Below, in pieces: positions 1-7,877 of a stretch of DNA of 23,157 nucleotides. This DNA comes from DTQF01 sp038874185 (lineage in GTDB: Archaea > Micrarchaeota > Micrarchaeia > CABMEP01): the NCBI GenBank assembly GCA_038874185.1, contig JAVZCX010000009.1, positions 1 through 23,157 on the forward strand, written 5' to 3'. The notes beneath the pieces were generated by a model. It was given only the letters and a program-made list of their open reading frames with translations. It was not told the origin of the DNA and made no database searches. Every line of letters begins with the position of its first letter. Position 1 is the first letter of the stretch. Made by a program: the position numbers and the translations under genes.

Positions 1-2815
1 CGTTGCATAATGAGATGCATGTCTTTTCATCTGGTGAGCATTCCTCTATCAAGCCTGCACATCCAAGGTTAGGACTGGTTAATGCACTGAATAAGGATAG
101 TTTTTGTGCAGGTGTAGAGCTGCACTTTCCATTTTCACAATATCCTGAACAGCAATCAGCTGTGGTTGTGCATGCTGAATTAGAGCATGCGCATCTTGAA
201 TCTAAGCATGGAGCTCCGCAGCAGTCAGCTGATGATGAACATATAGAACCTCTAAGGCAGCTATCGTAAGCCAATAGTCTTGTCTTTGAGGTTTGGAACA
301 ATGAATAAAATATGTCAGATGCAGCTGGATTTTCCTGCACTGATAAAAGCTGAGGAGATGCCTTTCCTCCTGCTGAGCTTCCGAAAGCAGGCTTACCTAC
401 ACTAACAACTGTTTGAGTTGGTTGAATAGGATTGTCTGTGGATAAGCAGTTTCCATTATAACATATATCACTCTTGCATTCTTGGCTTTGGTTACAGGAA
501 TCTAATGTAATCTGTAGGCATGTATTGTTAAATAACACTGTTCCTGCTGGACAGGAGAATGCAATACAATCTCTTGTTGCTGGATCGCAACTGCTTGGCA
601 AACCTGTTATTTCATAGCAATTATCTGGTGAAGTGATGCATCCTCCTTCACACACTCCTAAGTTTGTATTACAGTATTCATTAGATCTGCAATCAGAATC
701 TGTGATACAATTGCTTAATTGACATGTTGAATCAATGCATGATCCATATGCACAATCATTGTCACTTGTGCAATTTGAATTGAGCACCCCGATACAATTT
801 CCGTCAGAACATATCTGATCCGCTTGACATTTGTTATTGCAAGAACCACAATTTGCTGCATCGTTAAGCGTGTTTACACATTTGTCACCACACAAAGTTG
901 GATACTCTCCGCTGCAACCAGTCTCTATGCATGAACCACAATCTTGAGGACAATTTGAGCATGTTTCATTTTCTCCACATCTTCCATTCCCACATGTTTC
1001 CAAAACACTGCATCTTCCATCAATACAGGATTCTCCCGGCTTGCATGAATTAAAACATGTACCGCAATTGTTTTGATCAGAAGATAGATCTGTTAAGAAT
1101 GGACCACACTGAGTTATGTTTTCATACAAAGGTAATTTAGGAGTACATTTCATAGTGATTGGATCGCACCATTGTGTCAAGTCACAGCATTCATTTCCAC
1201 ATCTTATATATTGAATTGAATTCAAAACACATGAAGACGAAGGTATGCATGCTCCATTTGAACAAAATTCATCAGATTTGCATACATTTCCACATGAACC
1301 GCAATTGGAATTGCTTGTGTTTAGATCAACACATGAATTTTCACATCTTGTCTGATTTTCTTCACATTTTGTACATCTATCATCCAAACAAATCTCATCA
1401 TCTCTGCATGCAACACCTCCGCAATTTGTTCTATCTGGAAGTATAAGTAAATTAATATCTACACAAACAGAATTAACACAAGTAGTACCTATAGGACAGG
1501 TTGTGCCACAACTGCCACAATTTAGGATGTTTGATCTTGTATCAACACAGGTAATTCCACATTGTGTAAGGGGCGATTTACAATATTGTGGAACGCATGA
1601 TCCTGTAGTTGCATCACATGTTTGCGAAGAAAGACAGCAGCTTGCCCCACAGGATATTAAATTTCCTGAACATGTTGGTTCTTTAACACAGACCCCATTA
1701 GCACATACTCCTTCCTCACATTTGACTGAATCGCTGCATTTTTCACCTAGTTTTGCTGTTTGAGGTCCAACTTCATTCTTTAACCCTTCACCTGTAATTG
1801 ATCCTCTAACATAAACACCTGGTTCGCAGGTAATTCTGCTATCTATATTTCCTGCAAATGTTAACTTTCCATTTTGATCTGATGACACTGATCCTGATGC
1901 GAACAAATCTCCAAATTGAGTATGTATAACTAAATTAAGATTATTACCTTGAACATTTCCAGAAACACTACCAGATACTATCTCTACGCTCTTTTTAATT
2001 ATTGAGTCACGTACGCTTTCACTATCCATTATCGGATCTGGCTCACAATGACGGGAAGACACATATCTGCATTTAACTTTAGAACAAAAATCACCGGAAA
2101 TACTACATTTCCAAGCTTCTCCATAAAAATTACCTGTTAGATTATCTCCTTTTTTATTGAGTGTCAAAGTATAACGTATCGGAAAGTTTCTGCATGCATC
2201 AGGAGTGTTGAAAACCCCTGCTATAACCATATTTTCTTCTTGAACGTTCGTTTTCACTACTCTTTCCCTTCTAATACCTGTTCCAGTCATTGTTCCATCA
2301 ACATATACATTTGGCTCGCAAGTAAAATCGCTTTTGAATGTTGAGGAAAAACTGATTTTTCCAGATGCACTGTCTTGCACTATGTCTCCCACTATATTCA
2401 TTGTTCCAAGACCACTGATAGTTATTGAACCTATCAGCTGATTATTTTCTATCTTTCCAGTTAAAGAACCAGATATAGATTCTTTTTCTGTAGTTAGCAA
2501 AGAGAGTAAATCATCTTGAGTTACTTCTCTACATCTTACATTACAACTTGTCCCGCTTCCGGACCAAACACAATCAAATAAATTATAAAATGAATCTACT
2601 CTACAACGGGAGCCGTAAGCATTGAAAGTTCCTGTCACCTTTGAATTGTCTTCATAAAGAGAGATTGTATATTTGATGTCTACATCCCCACATGCAGCAG
2701 GATGGTTGAAATCTCCAGATATAAATATATCTGATGCAGAAGATACTAAACTAACAAAAGAGAATAAAAATAATATTGCGAAAATTTTACCTAGGTTACG
2801 ACTTATAATGCGCAT
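1..2815 (-). CDS. Large secreted cysteine-rich repeat protein (3' end beyond window)
   Basis: An uninterrupted minus-strand frame runs from ATG at 2815 to the left edge: 938 codons without a stop, so the C-terminus is missing. Residues 1-27 form a signal peptide (basic start, long hydrophobic core, then SSA/S). Two related beta-rich domains follow at about 29-183 and 196-346; both contain a 'CEP.VYV.G..TG.G' ending and similarly placed cysteines. From residue 360 to the edge I count about 90 cysteines, many in NCGSCG..C....C..G.C units (433-451, 505-523, 584-602, 656-674) and one CGNGRCGE-type unit (608-629). Such repeats are known from extracellular proteins of bacteria and archaea, where cysteines pair as disulfides. 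An in-frame TGA lies just upstream, and GTGATA precedes the ATG. Likely a surface or secreted protein; ligand unknown. Very high confidence in the ORF, low in function. Confidence 0.9.
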   Translation of the reverse strand, partial: MRIISRNLGKIFAILFLFSFVSLVSSASDIFISGDFNHPAACGDVDIKYTISLYEDNSKVTGTFNAYGSRCRVDSFYNLFDCVWSGSGTSCNVRCREVTQDDLLSLLTTEKESISGSLTGKIENNQLIGSITISGLGTMNIVGDIVQDSASGKISFSSTFKSDFTCEPNVYVDGTMTGTGIRRERVVKTNVQEENMVIAGVFNTPDACRNFPIRYTLTLNKKGDNLTGNFYGEAWKCSISGDFCSKVKCRYVSSRHCEPDPIMDSESVRDSIIKKSVEIVSGSVSGNVQGNNLNLVIHTQFGDLFASGSVSSDQNGKLTFAGNIDSRITCEPGVYVRGSITGEGLKNEVGPQTAKLGEKCSDSVKCEEGVCANGVCVKEPTCSGNLISCGASCCLSSQTCDATTGSCVPQYCKSPLTQCGITCVDTRSNILNCGSCGTTCPIGTTCVNSVCVDINLLILPDRTNCGGVACRDDEICLDDRCTKCEENQTRCENSCVDLNTSNSNCGSCGNVCKSDEFCSNGACIPSSSCVLNSIQYIRCGNECCDLTQWCDPITMKCTPKLPLYENITQCGPFLTDLSSDQNNCGTCFNSCKPGESCIDGRCSVLETCGNGRCGENETCSNCPQDCGSCIETGCSGEYPTLCGDKCVNTLNDAANCGSCNNKCQADQICSDGNCIGVLNSNCTSDNDCAYGSCIDSTCQLSNCITDSDCRSNEYCNTNLGVCEGGCITSPDNCYEITGLPSSCDPATRDCIAFSCPAGTVLFNNTCLQITLDSCNQSQECKSDICYNGNCLSTDNPIQPTQTVVSVGKPAFGSSAGGKASPQLLSVQENPAASDIFYSLFQTSKTRLLAYDSCLRGSICSSSADCCGAPCLDSRCACSNSACTTTADCCSGYCENGKCSSTPAQKLSLFSALTSPNLGCAGLIEECSPDEKTCISLCN

Positions 2816-2842
2816 GCTATCACATCATTCATTTGAATTGAA

Positions 2843-2850
2843 TATTTAAA
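2843..2850 (-). promoter_or_regulatory. Probable TATA box of the cysteine-rich protein gene
   Basis: The minus strand reads TTTAAATA here, 27 nt before the ATG at 2815. A second AT-rich candidate lies about 10 nt further upstream. A GTGATA element just before the ATG suggests a short leader. The 157-bp space to the divergent helicase gene holds no other ORF that I would support. Confidence 0.4.
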
Positions 2851-2972
2851 AAGATTTATATTCCATTCATATTGACATTTAACTGGGACTCGTTATACTA
2901 AATTACAAATACATTTAATAATATCTATTCTAATCGATTAATAGTGAAATACAGTTAAACAAGGTAGATAAA

Positions 2973-4301
2973 TTGAAAAGTGATTTAGAAAATGAAATTG
3001 AAAGCGAGTTTGCAAAACTAGGATTGAAAAAAGAAACCCTAGATGCAATAGAAGAAATGGGATTCAAGGAGCCCTCGCCGATACAAAGGGATGCGATTCC
3101 GCTTCTTGCACAAGGGATTGATCTAGTTGCGCAGGCACAAACGGGAAGCGGAAAGACTGCTGCATTCGGAATCCATATAATAGAAAAGACAAATCTCCAT
3201 GACAGATCAGTCCAATCCATTATACTTGTCCCGACCAGAGAGCTGGCACTGCAGGTTACAAATGAAATAAAGAAACTTGCAAAGCACTATAGAAATTTTT
3301 CAATAGTCACAGTCTACGGTGGGGCTTCTATAAATGTTCAGTCAGACATGCTTAAGAAAGGGGCGCATGTTGTAGTTGGAACCCCTGGAAGAGTCATAGA
3401 CATGATAAAACGCGGCATTCTGAATCTGGACAGGGTGCAGACTCTGGTCCTTGACGAGGCTGACAGAATGCTGGACATGGGATTCATAGACGATGTCAAA
3501 TTCATAATAAACCATACTCCAAAAACAAGGCAGACCCTTCTGTTCTCTGCAACTATGCCTGAAGAGATAAAACTGCTTGCAAAGGAATACATGAATCATC
3601 CTGAGACATTAAATGTCAGCAGCGATGCGGTTCCTATAGACAAGATAAAGCAAAGTTATATTGTTGTTGATAGGAAAGAAAAAATCAATGCATTAATTAA
3701 AATACTGGACAGAGAAAGATTTGATCTATGCTTGATATTCACTAAGACTAAATTCTGGGCTGACAGGCTTGGAAGCATACTGGCAAGAAGAGGAAAGAAG
3801 AATATAGTTCTTCATGGAGATCTTTCACAGAGTAGAAGAAATAAGGTAATGCAGATTTTCAAAGAAAAGCATATCCGTATTTTGATCGCAACAGATATAG
3901 CTGCAAGAGGAATAGATGTAAGCGGAATAACACATGTAATAAATTATGACATTCCAATGGATCCGAATAACTATGCGCATAGAATTGGAAGGACTGCCAG
4001 GGCTGGAAAGGAAGGAAGGGCTATAACATTGGTGACGCCCGAAGAACTGCATGACTTCAAGATGATGCAAAGAAATATAGGAATATTCGTAAATGAAGAA
4101 GAAATCGAAGGAACGCCGCATGAAACGAAGGAAATAGAAGCTCCGAGAGAGGACGATGACTACTCTTTGGAAGAGAAGCTCACAGCATTTGACCTGCACA
4201 GAATGAGGAAGGGGGGAGCTGCAGAACGAGGATATGCGCCACACAGAAACAAACATAAATACTGGAGAACAAAACAAAACAAACGCAGCGGAAAACAATG
4301 A
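2973..4301 (+). CDS. DEAD-box ATP-dependent RNA helicase
   Basis: 442 residues with the complete DEAD-box motif set: Q-motif around 13-38 (F13, P36-I37-Q38), motif I AQTGSGKT (55-62), PTREL (87-91), GG (116-117), TPGR (137-140), DEAD (161-164), SAT (192-194), then the second RecA domain with ARGID and motif VI HRIGRTARAG. The C-terminal ~70 residues are an acidic stretch followed by a basic tail, as in bacterial/archaeal CshA/DeaD-like enzymes, where the tail often binds RNA. It should unwind short RNA duplexes using ATP, in ribosome assembly or mRNA turnover. The start is TTG, supported by AGGTAGAT just upstream; no in-frame ATG occurs before residue 29, which would cut the Q-motif. It converges with the GH57-like gene, 32 nt away. 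Confidence 0.95.
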   Translation: MKSDLENEIESEFAKLGLKKETLDAIEEMGFKEPSPIQRDAIPLLAQGIDLVAQAQTGSGKTAAFGIHIIEKTNLHDRSVQSIILVPTRELALQVTNEIKKLAKHYRNFSIVTVYGGASINVQSDMLKKGAHVVVGTPGRVIDMIKRGILNLDRVQTLVLDEADRMLDMGFIDDVKFIINHTPKTRQTLLFSATMPEEIKLLAKEYMNHPETLNVSSDAVPIDKIKQSYIVVDRKEKINALIKILDRERFDLCLIFTKTKFWADRLGSILARRGKKNIVLHGDLSQSRRNKVMQIFKEKHIRILIATDIAARGIDVSGITHVINYDIPMDPNNYAHRIGRTARAGKEGRAITLVTPEELHDFKMMQRNIGIFVNEEEIEGTPHETKEIEAPREDDDYSLEEKLTAFDLHRMRKGGAAERGYAPHRNKHKYWRTKQNKRSGKQ

Positions 4302-4333
4302 CATTATCGCTACGATTACGTGTTTAGGGTGTT

Positions 4334-5791
4334 TTAAGCAAGTGCCTTCTTTATAAATGGATGTTCCTCCATTCTTTTTGTTGCATTTAATATTTCTTTG
4401 TAATCCGCAGGAAGATGGTGTTCTAATTCTCGTATCTGCTTTCCAGCGTTTATAACATCTCTAGCAAATTGCTTTCCTGCAATGCTGTTGGGCTCGGTCC
4501 ACCAGTGTGGACATGATGTCAGTGCGTTTGCCCATCTCATTTTTGCAATCCAAAGCCTTTTTCTCTCTTTTCTATCCATTTGCTCTTCTTTTTCTGAAAG
4601 TTTTTCCAAGAGATGCGGAAATATCTCTTTTGCGGTGAGGAAAAATTGAGATGAACTATTAAAATCTCTTTTTATCCATCTGTTAGTGCTTCCGCATGTT
4701 TCCATATCCCATGTCTTATAAAGAAGCGGTTCGATGCTGTTTTTGCTTACTATTTCGTTTTCACTAAAATCTGAAACAAAATTAAAGCCAATATCAAAAT
4801 TTTTCATCAAGTGAATCATAAGATAAAGAGAATAAATTCTTTCCTGCACGTAAAAGCCTATTGTTTCTGCATCTGTATGGATTGTGAATCTTATTTCTTC
4901 TCCAGATTTCATCTTATCCCAATAAGGATAGGGCTGTGGTTTAGCAACGCTTTCGAAAAGCCTTGTGAAATACCAGAATCCTACTTCCTTAGGATCTGAA
5001 TGAGGTGGGAATGAAAAGAGCTTGCGTGAAAAGTGATTGTTGCTGAATAAAACATTCATATTTGAAATCTTTCCGTTTGCGAAATAGCTGATTCTGTTTA
5101 ATTTTCCAATGTCATAGAAGCCGTTCTGGTTATGGTAATCTGAATCAAGAACTGTTACAAAATCAATGAAATTCTCTGATTGAATTTTTGCAAGAGTAGT
5201 CATTAAAGAAGGGGAGACTGCACATTCTGGAATGTGAATAGAAATCTGTTTTTTCTGCAAACGGATATACGATAAGAATGCAGAAAGAGATGCGCTATAT
5301 TCTTGGTAAAGTAGTTTTTCATCTAAGAGAGGTGCAAACGAATGATGATATGAGGATATGCCTACATCTATGGATCCATTTAAATAATATTGTGAAAGTT
5401 TATCTATAAAAACAGGATATCTATTCCTGATCCCGTCAAGGGTTACTTGAGGGAATGCAATAGTGATTGAGCTTGGAAATTGCTCTGCAACAGTTATTAT
5501 GGGAACATAGCAATCGATCAATGCAATTGCAATAAGATTGTCTCTTATTTTTCTTTCAATACCATGTGATTTGATTTTTTCATAAAGAGAATGAAAGAAT
5601 GGATTTTCATTGTCTGGAAGCATCGGCTTTTCAATTTTGAAAAGTCTGTTGCATCTAGGCTGATAAGCATTAAAAAGAAAAGAAACCTTAAGTCTTCCCT
5701 TCATCGTAGTAGAATATTCGATTAATCTGTTGAAAAGCCATCTATTTTCTCTTTCCAGCCAACCAACATACTCTGCCACAAAGGGTTCCAT
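4334..5791 (-). CDS. GH57-like glycoside hydrolase/glucanotransferase, first His motif lost
   Basis: 485 residues resembling glycoside hydrolase family 57 (alpha-amylase, 4-alpha-glucanotransferase, branching enzyme). Visible family marks: YHHSFAPLL (148-155) matches the 'YHPILPLL' segment; HIPECAVSP (186-194) matches the nucleophile strand, with E189 at the nucleophile position; TDAETIGFY (306-314) matches the acid/base strand, with D307 at that position; SCPHWWTE (426-433) matches the family's 'HFWW' segment. The N-terminal metal/substrate motif, normally HNHQP-like, reads FNAYQP (40-45), so both histidines are gone while QP remains. No signal peptide, so probably cytoplasmic and acting on glycogen-like glucan or a related sugar. 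A TATA-like octamer ends 21 nt before the ATG, indicating its own leaderless promoter. The family call is from motifs, not alignment. Confidence 0.75.
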   Translation of the reverse strand: MEPFVAEYVGWLERENRWLFNRLIEYSTTMKGRLKVSFLFNAYQPRCNRLFKIEKPMLPDNENPFFHSLYEKIKSHGIERKIRDNLIAIALIDCYVPIITVAEQFPSSITIAFPQVTLDGIRNRYPVFIDKLSQYYLNGSIDVGISSYHHSFAPLLDEKLLYQEYSASLSAFLSYIRLQKKQISIHIPECAVSPSLMTTLAKIQSENFIDFVTVLDSDYHNQNGFYDIGKLNRISYFANGKISNMNVLFSNNHFSRKLFSFPPHSDPKEVGFWYFTRLFESVAKPQPYPYWDKMKSGEEIRFTIHTDAETIGFYVQERIYSLYLMIHLMKNFDIGFNFVSDFSENEIVSKNSIEPLLYKTWDMETCGSTNRWIKRDFNSSSQFFLTAKEIFPHLLEKLSEKEEQMDRKERKRLWIAKMRWANALTSCPHWWTEPNSIAGKQFARDVINAGKQIRELEHHLPADYKEILNATKRMEEHPFIKKALA

Positions 5792-5812
5792 AATTTAGTA
5801 ATGCTTTTCTGT

Positions 5813-5820
5813 ATTAAATA
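5813..5820 (-). promoter_or_regulatory. TATA-like box of the GH57-like gene
   Basis: Minus strand TATTTAAT, ending exactly 21 nt before the ATG at 5791. This is the same spacing as five other genes in the window and predicts a leaderless transcript. The octamer is less canonical than TTTATATA. Confidence 0.5.
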
Positions 5821-5836
5821 CTTTTCTTTTAGAAGA

Positions 5837-5950
5837 TTATTCCTCACTAATCTTATATCCACACTTACTGCAGATCCAAATATTTGGAGGTGGATTTTCA
5901 TTCACCTGTCGCATTTCTCCTTTACATAACGGACATTTTCTAGTTTCCAT
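5837..5950 (-). CDS. 37-residue zinc-ribbon micro-protein
   Basis: ATG at 5950 to TAA at 5837. The peptide begins METRKCPLCKG and ends with WICSKCGYKISEE, so it has two CxxC pairs (residues 6/9 and 27/30) spaced like a single zinc ribbon with nothing else attached. GGATGAT lies a few bases upstream of the ATG and is a good archaeal ribosome-binding site. It sits 41 nt after the decarboxylase-like gene and 45 nt before the GH57-like gene, on the same strand, so it is probably co-transcribed with the former. Stand-alone ribbons this small usually bind nucleic acid or a protein partner; no specific role can be given. Confidence 0.8.
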   Translation of the reverse strand: METRKCPLCKGEMRQVNENPPPNIWICSKCGYKISEE

Positions 5951-5991
5951 TTTATCATCCAATAATTTGCATTAATTGGTTAGTTGATATT

Positions 5992-6513
5992 TTATTCTTT
6001 TAATTTATATCTGTCTATTCTTATTCTTTTTTCTCTAATGATGGAATTCTTATCCTGATTCTTCTCTAATAACTCTTTTTGTTTAAGCTGTTGCACGATA
6101 TTTTGATTGTCGAGTACTGCGTCTTTAACTTTTATATCATTAAAAATAGTTCCTCTCCAAACTATATCATAGTGATAATTTCCTCTTCCAAATGCCTTTC
6201 TTATGAATTTTGTTGCTAGCTTTTCATCAAAATGTTTGCATGAAAATACGTCTATGAAACCGTATTTGTATTCTGGCCAGGTCTGAATATGAATGCCGCT
6301 TTCCGAAAGAATATAAAAAGCGGTTATTCCATTTTCTTCCGGTTTTTCTCCTTTGAATTGATAATTTAGCCTAGGCTCTAGCACTGTCAGCTCAAACTCT
6401 TTGCAAAATTCAATTACAAATTTTTCTATAAAATCCCTATCGGATAATTTTTTAATGTCCTCAACGTTTTCGAGGACAAATTCCCATGTAACATGTGGCA
6501 TTCTCGGCATCAT
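5992..6513 (-). CDS. speH: S-adenosylmethionine decarboxylase-like pyruvoyl enzyme, class 1b
   Basis: 173 residues. The core motif LSESGIHIQTWPEY (69-82) followed by FIDVFSC (86-92) identifies the prokaryotic AdoMet decarboxylase family, whose proenzyme cleaves itself between Glu and Ser to make a pyruvoyl cofactor; here that would be E71/S72. Mapped onto the Thermotoga maritima enzyme, C92 matches Cys83 and T64 matches Ser55, but Q77 stands where His68 is expected. A basic tail of about 45 residues (129-173) extends beyond the usual ~125-residue length. Classical product: decarboxylated AdoMet for spermidine synthesis; no spermidine synthase is in the window. Because of the His-to-Gln change the true substrate is open. 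Its TATA octamer gives a leaderless start at the first of two adjacent ATGs (6513). First gene of a unit with the zinc ribbon. Confidence 0.85.
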   Translation of the reverse strand: MMPRMPHVTWEFVLENVEDIKKLSDRDFIEKFVIEFCKEFELTVLEPRLNYQFKGEKPEENGITAFYILSESGIHIQTWPEYKYGFIDVFSCKHFDEKLATKFIRKAFGRGNYHYDIVWRGTIFNDIKVKDAVLDNQNIVQQLKQKELLEKNQDKNSIIREKRIRIDRYKLKE

Positions 6514-6534
6514 AATGTAACTATATTCGAAAAA

Positions 6535-6542
6535 AATATAAA
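6535..6542 (-). promoter_or_regulatory. TATA box of the decarboxylase-like gene
   Basis: Minus strand TTTATATT, ending exactly 21 nt before the ATG at 6513, predicting a leaderless mRNA. The element lies only about 10 nt beyond the oligo-T terminator of pyrB. Confidence 0.65.
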
Positions 6543-6551
6543 TTTAATTCG

Positions 6552-6576
6552 AAAAAAGTGAAAAAATTAGAAAAAA
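6552..6576 (-). terminator. Triple oligo-T terminator of pyrB
   Basis: Directly after the pyrB stop codon, the minus strand has three T6 runs (6576-6571, 6566-6561, 6557-6552) separated by three or four bases. Archaeal RNA polymerase commonly terminates at such T-tracts without a hairpin. The next promoter follows at once. Confidence 0.6.
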
Positions 6577-6579
6577 GTA

Positions 6580-7752
6580 TTACTGCTTTGGCTTGAATTC
6601 CATGATCGCAGAATCGACTTTGAATAGGTATGCAATCAATGCTGCCCTTATCCACATTCCATTTCTCTCTTGTCTCCAGTATACTGCTCTTTCATCCCTG
6701 TCGACCATCGGATCTATCTCATCCCTTCTCGGGAGCGGATGCATGATTATGCAGGATGGTTTGATTTTTTGTAAATGAGTTGGCTTAAAGTAATACTGGC
6801 TGTAATCAACTTTCCTCGATTCTCCATTCTTGTCATATTCATCCTGGATTCTTGTCATGTATATGACGTCTGCATCTTTTATTGCAGACAGAAAGTCATA
6901 TGTTTCAGTATATGGAATGTTATGCTTCCTTAAGAATTCAAGTATATCAAGTCCCATTCTGAATTCCTCTGGAGAGACATAGGTGATATGAACATCCTTG
7001 TAATTCTTCATTAGATACGAAAGAGACCTTACTGTCCTTCCTCTCTTCAAGTCTCCAACCATCACTATGTTCTTCCCATCTATTCCTCCCTCTAGCAGTC
7101 TTGTCATAGTATAGATGTCAAGCAAGGCCTGTGTTGGATGCTGATCCGTACCAGATCCAGCATTAATGATTGGAATCGGCCTGTTTGTCTCTGCGTTGAG
7201 GTGCCATGCTGCCTTTTCTACAAATCCATCCTCTTTCATTCTCATTATCATTAGATGGACATAACTTGCAAAGGTTCTTATAGAATCTAATGGAGATTCG
7301 CCTTTTGCGAAAGAAGATGTTGAAACATCCCTTATTTCTGAAGTCTTCATACCTAAAATATGGCAGGCATTTTGGAAAGATAAGAACGTTCTGCTTGAAG
7401 GTTGATTAAATACAAGTATAGCACGCTTATCGAATAGAAGGTCTGATACAAATCTGTCTCCATCTTTTGTCTTTGTTATTTCTCTGAGCTTATCTGCAAC
7501 AGAGCAAAGATGATCTAATGCAATGCGATCAAATTGTTGAGCAAATAAAATGTCATATTGTCTTCCTTCTCTTGAAAATAGGGGCAGTTTTTCTTCGATT
7601 TTTAATTTAGAGAATTCATCCCAACTTTTATTCCTGAACGGTCCCCATCTTTCATCCCATCTGCGCCGGGAATACAGCTTTGATTTAGATTCTCTTGAAA
7701 TGTATTCATCATTTACTTCACCAGAGTCCGAATCCAAAAATTCTATCACCAT
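6580..7752 (-). CDS. pyrB: Aspartate carbamoyltransferase catalytic subunit, long form
   Basis: Joins carbamoyl phosphate and aspartate in pyrimidine synthesis. With start ATG 7752 it has 390 residues, against about 310 in E. coli PyrB; most of the extra length is before the first catalytic motif. Motifs: PSSRTFLSF (118-126) in place of STRTRLSF, keeping the phosphate-binding Arg but with Phe two residues later; AKGES with the Lys84 equivalent; GTDQHPTQALLD (His134 loop); GDLKRGRTVRSL (Arg167); MTRIQ (Arg229); HPLPRRDEID. The frame stays open upstream to 7860, but that stretch overlaps the divergent promoter and reads like non-coding sequence; TTTATAAA (7783-7790) and GGTG before 7752 support the shorter start. 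No regulatory subunit gene (pyrI) is present here. Function confident; the N-terminal extension is unexplained. Confidence 0.93.
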   Translation of the reverse strand: MVIEFLDSDSGEVNDEYISRESKSKLYSRRRWDERWGPFRNKSWDEFSKLKIEEKLPLFSREGRQYDILFAQQFDRIALDHLCSVADKLREITKTKDGDRFVSDLLFDKRAILVFNQPSSRTFLSFQNACHILGMKTSEIRDVSTSSFAKGESPLDSIRTFASYVHLMIMRMKEDGFVEKAAWHLNAETNRPIPIINAGSGTDQHPTQALLDIYTMTRLLEGGIDGKNIVMVGDLKRGRTVRSLSYLMKNYKDVHITYVSPEEFRMGLDILEFLRKHNIPYTETYDFLSAIKDADVIYMTRIQDEYDKNGESRKVDYSQYYFKPTHLQKIKPSCIIMHPLPRRDEIDPMVDRDERAVYWRQERNGMWIRAALIAYLFKVDSAIMEFKPKQ

Positions 7753-7782
7753 AGAAACACCAAAAATAGTTTTAATGATTAG

Positions 7783-7790
7783 TTTATAAA
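7783..7790 (-). promoter_or_regulatory. TATA box of pyrB
   Basis: Minus strand TTTATAAA, 30 nt before the ATG at 7752. If transcription starts 29 nt after its first T, as inferred for the leaderless genes here, the leader would be about 9 nt (GGTGTTTCT). Confidence 0.55.
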
Positions 7791-7848
7791 TCTTGAAATG
7801 CCACGCTTCAAGTTTTATGGTGCATTGCATTATGACATAGGAATAAGG

Positions 7849-7856
7849 TTTATATA
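7849..7856 (+). promoter_or_regulatory. TATA box of the HEAT-like gene
   Basis: Plus strand TTTATATA, ending exactly 21 nt before the ATG at 7878. Predicts a leaderless transcript, divergent from pyrB. Confidence 0.7.
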
Positions 7857-7877
7857 TCAAAATTTCGTTTTTTTATT

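Noticed and set aside
605..1520. Repeated short motifs suggestive of a CRISPR-like or satellite array
   Set aside because: The repeats are coding (NCGSCG..C units), vary at the DNA level and have no constant spacing.
3..1763. Plus-strand ORFs at 3-269, 1159-1446 and 1503-1763
   Set aside because: They are antisense to the cysteine-rich minus-strand gene; their His- and Gln-rich content is the reverse reading of Cys/Asn/Ser codons.
3825..4304. 159-codon minus-strand ORF inside the helicase gene
   Set aside because: Antisense to highly conserved helicase motifs; no start signals.
7753..7860. 36-codon upstream extension of pyrB
   Set aside because: Overlaps both divergent promoters and lacks a ribosome-binding site; the ATG at 7752 has a TATA box and GGTG.
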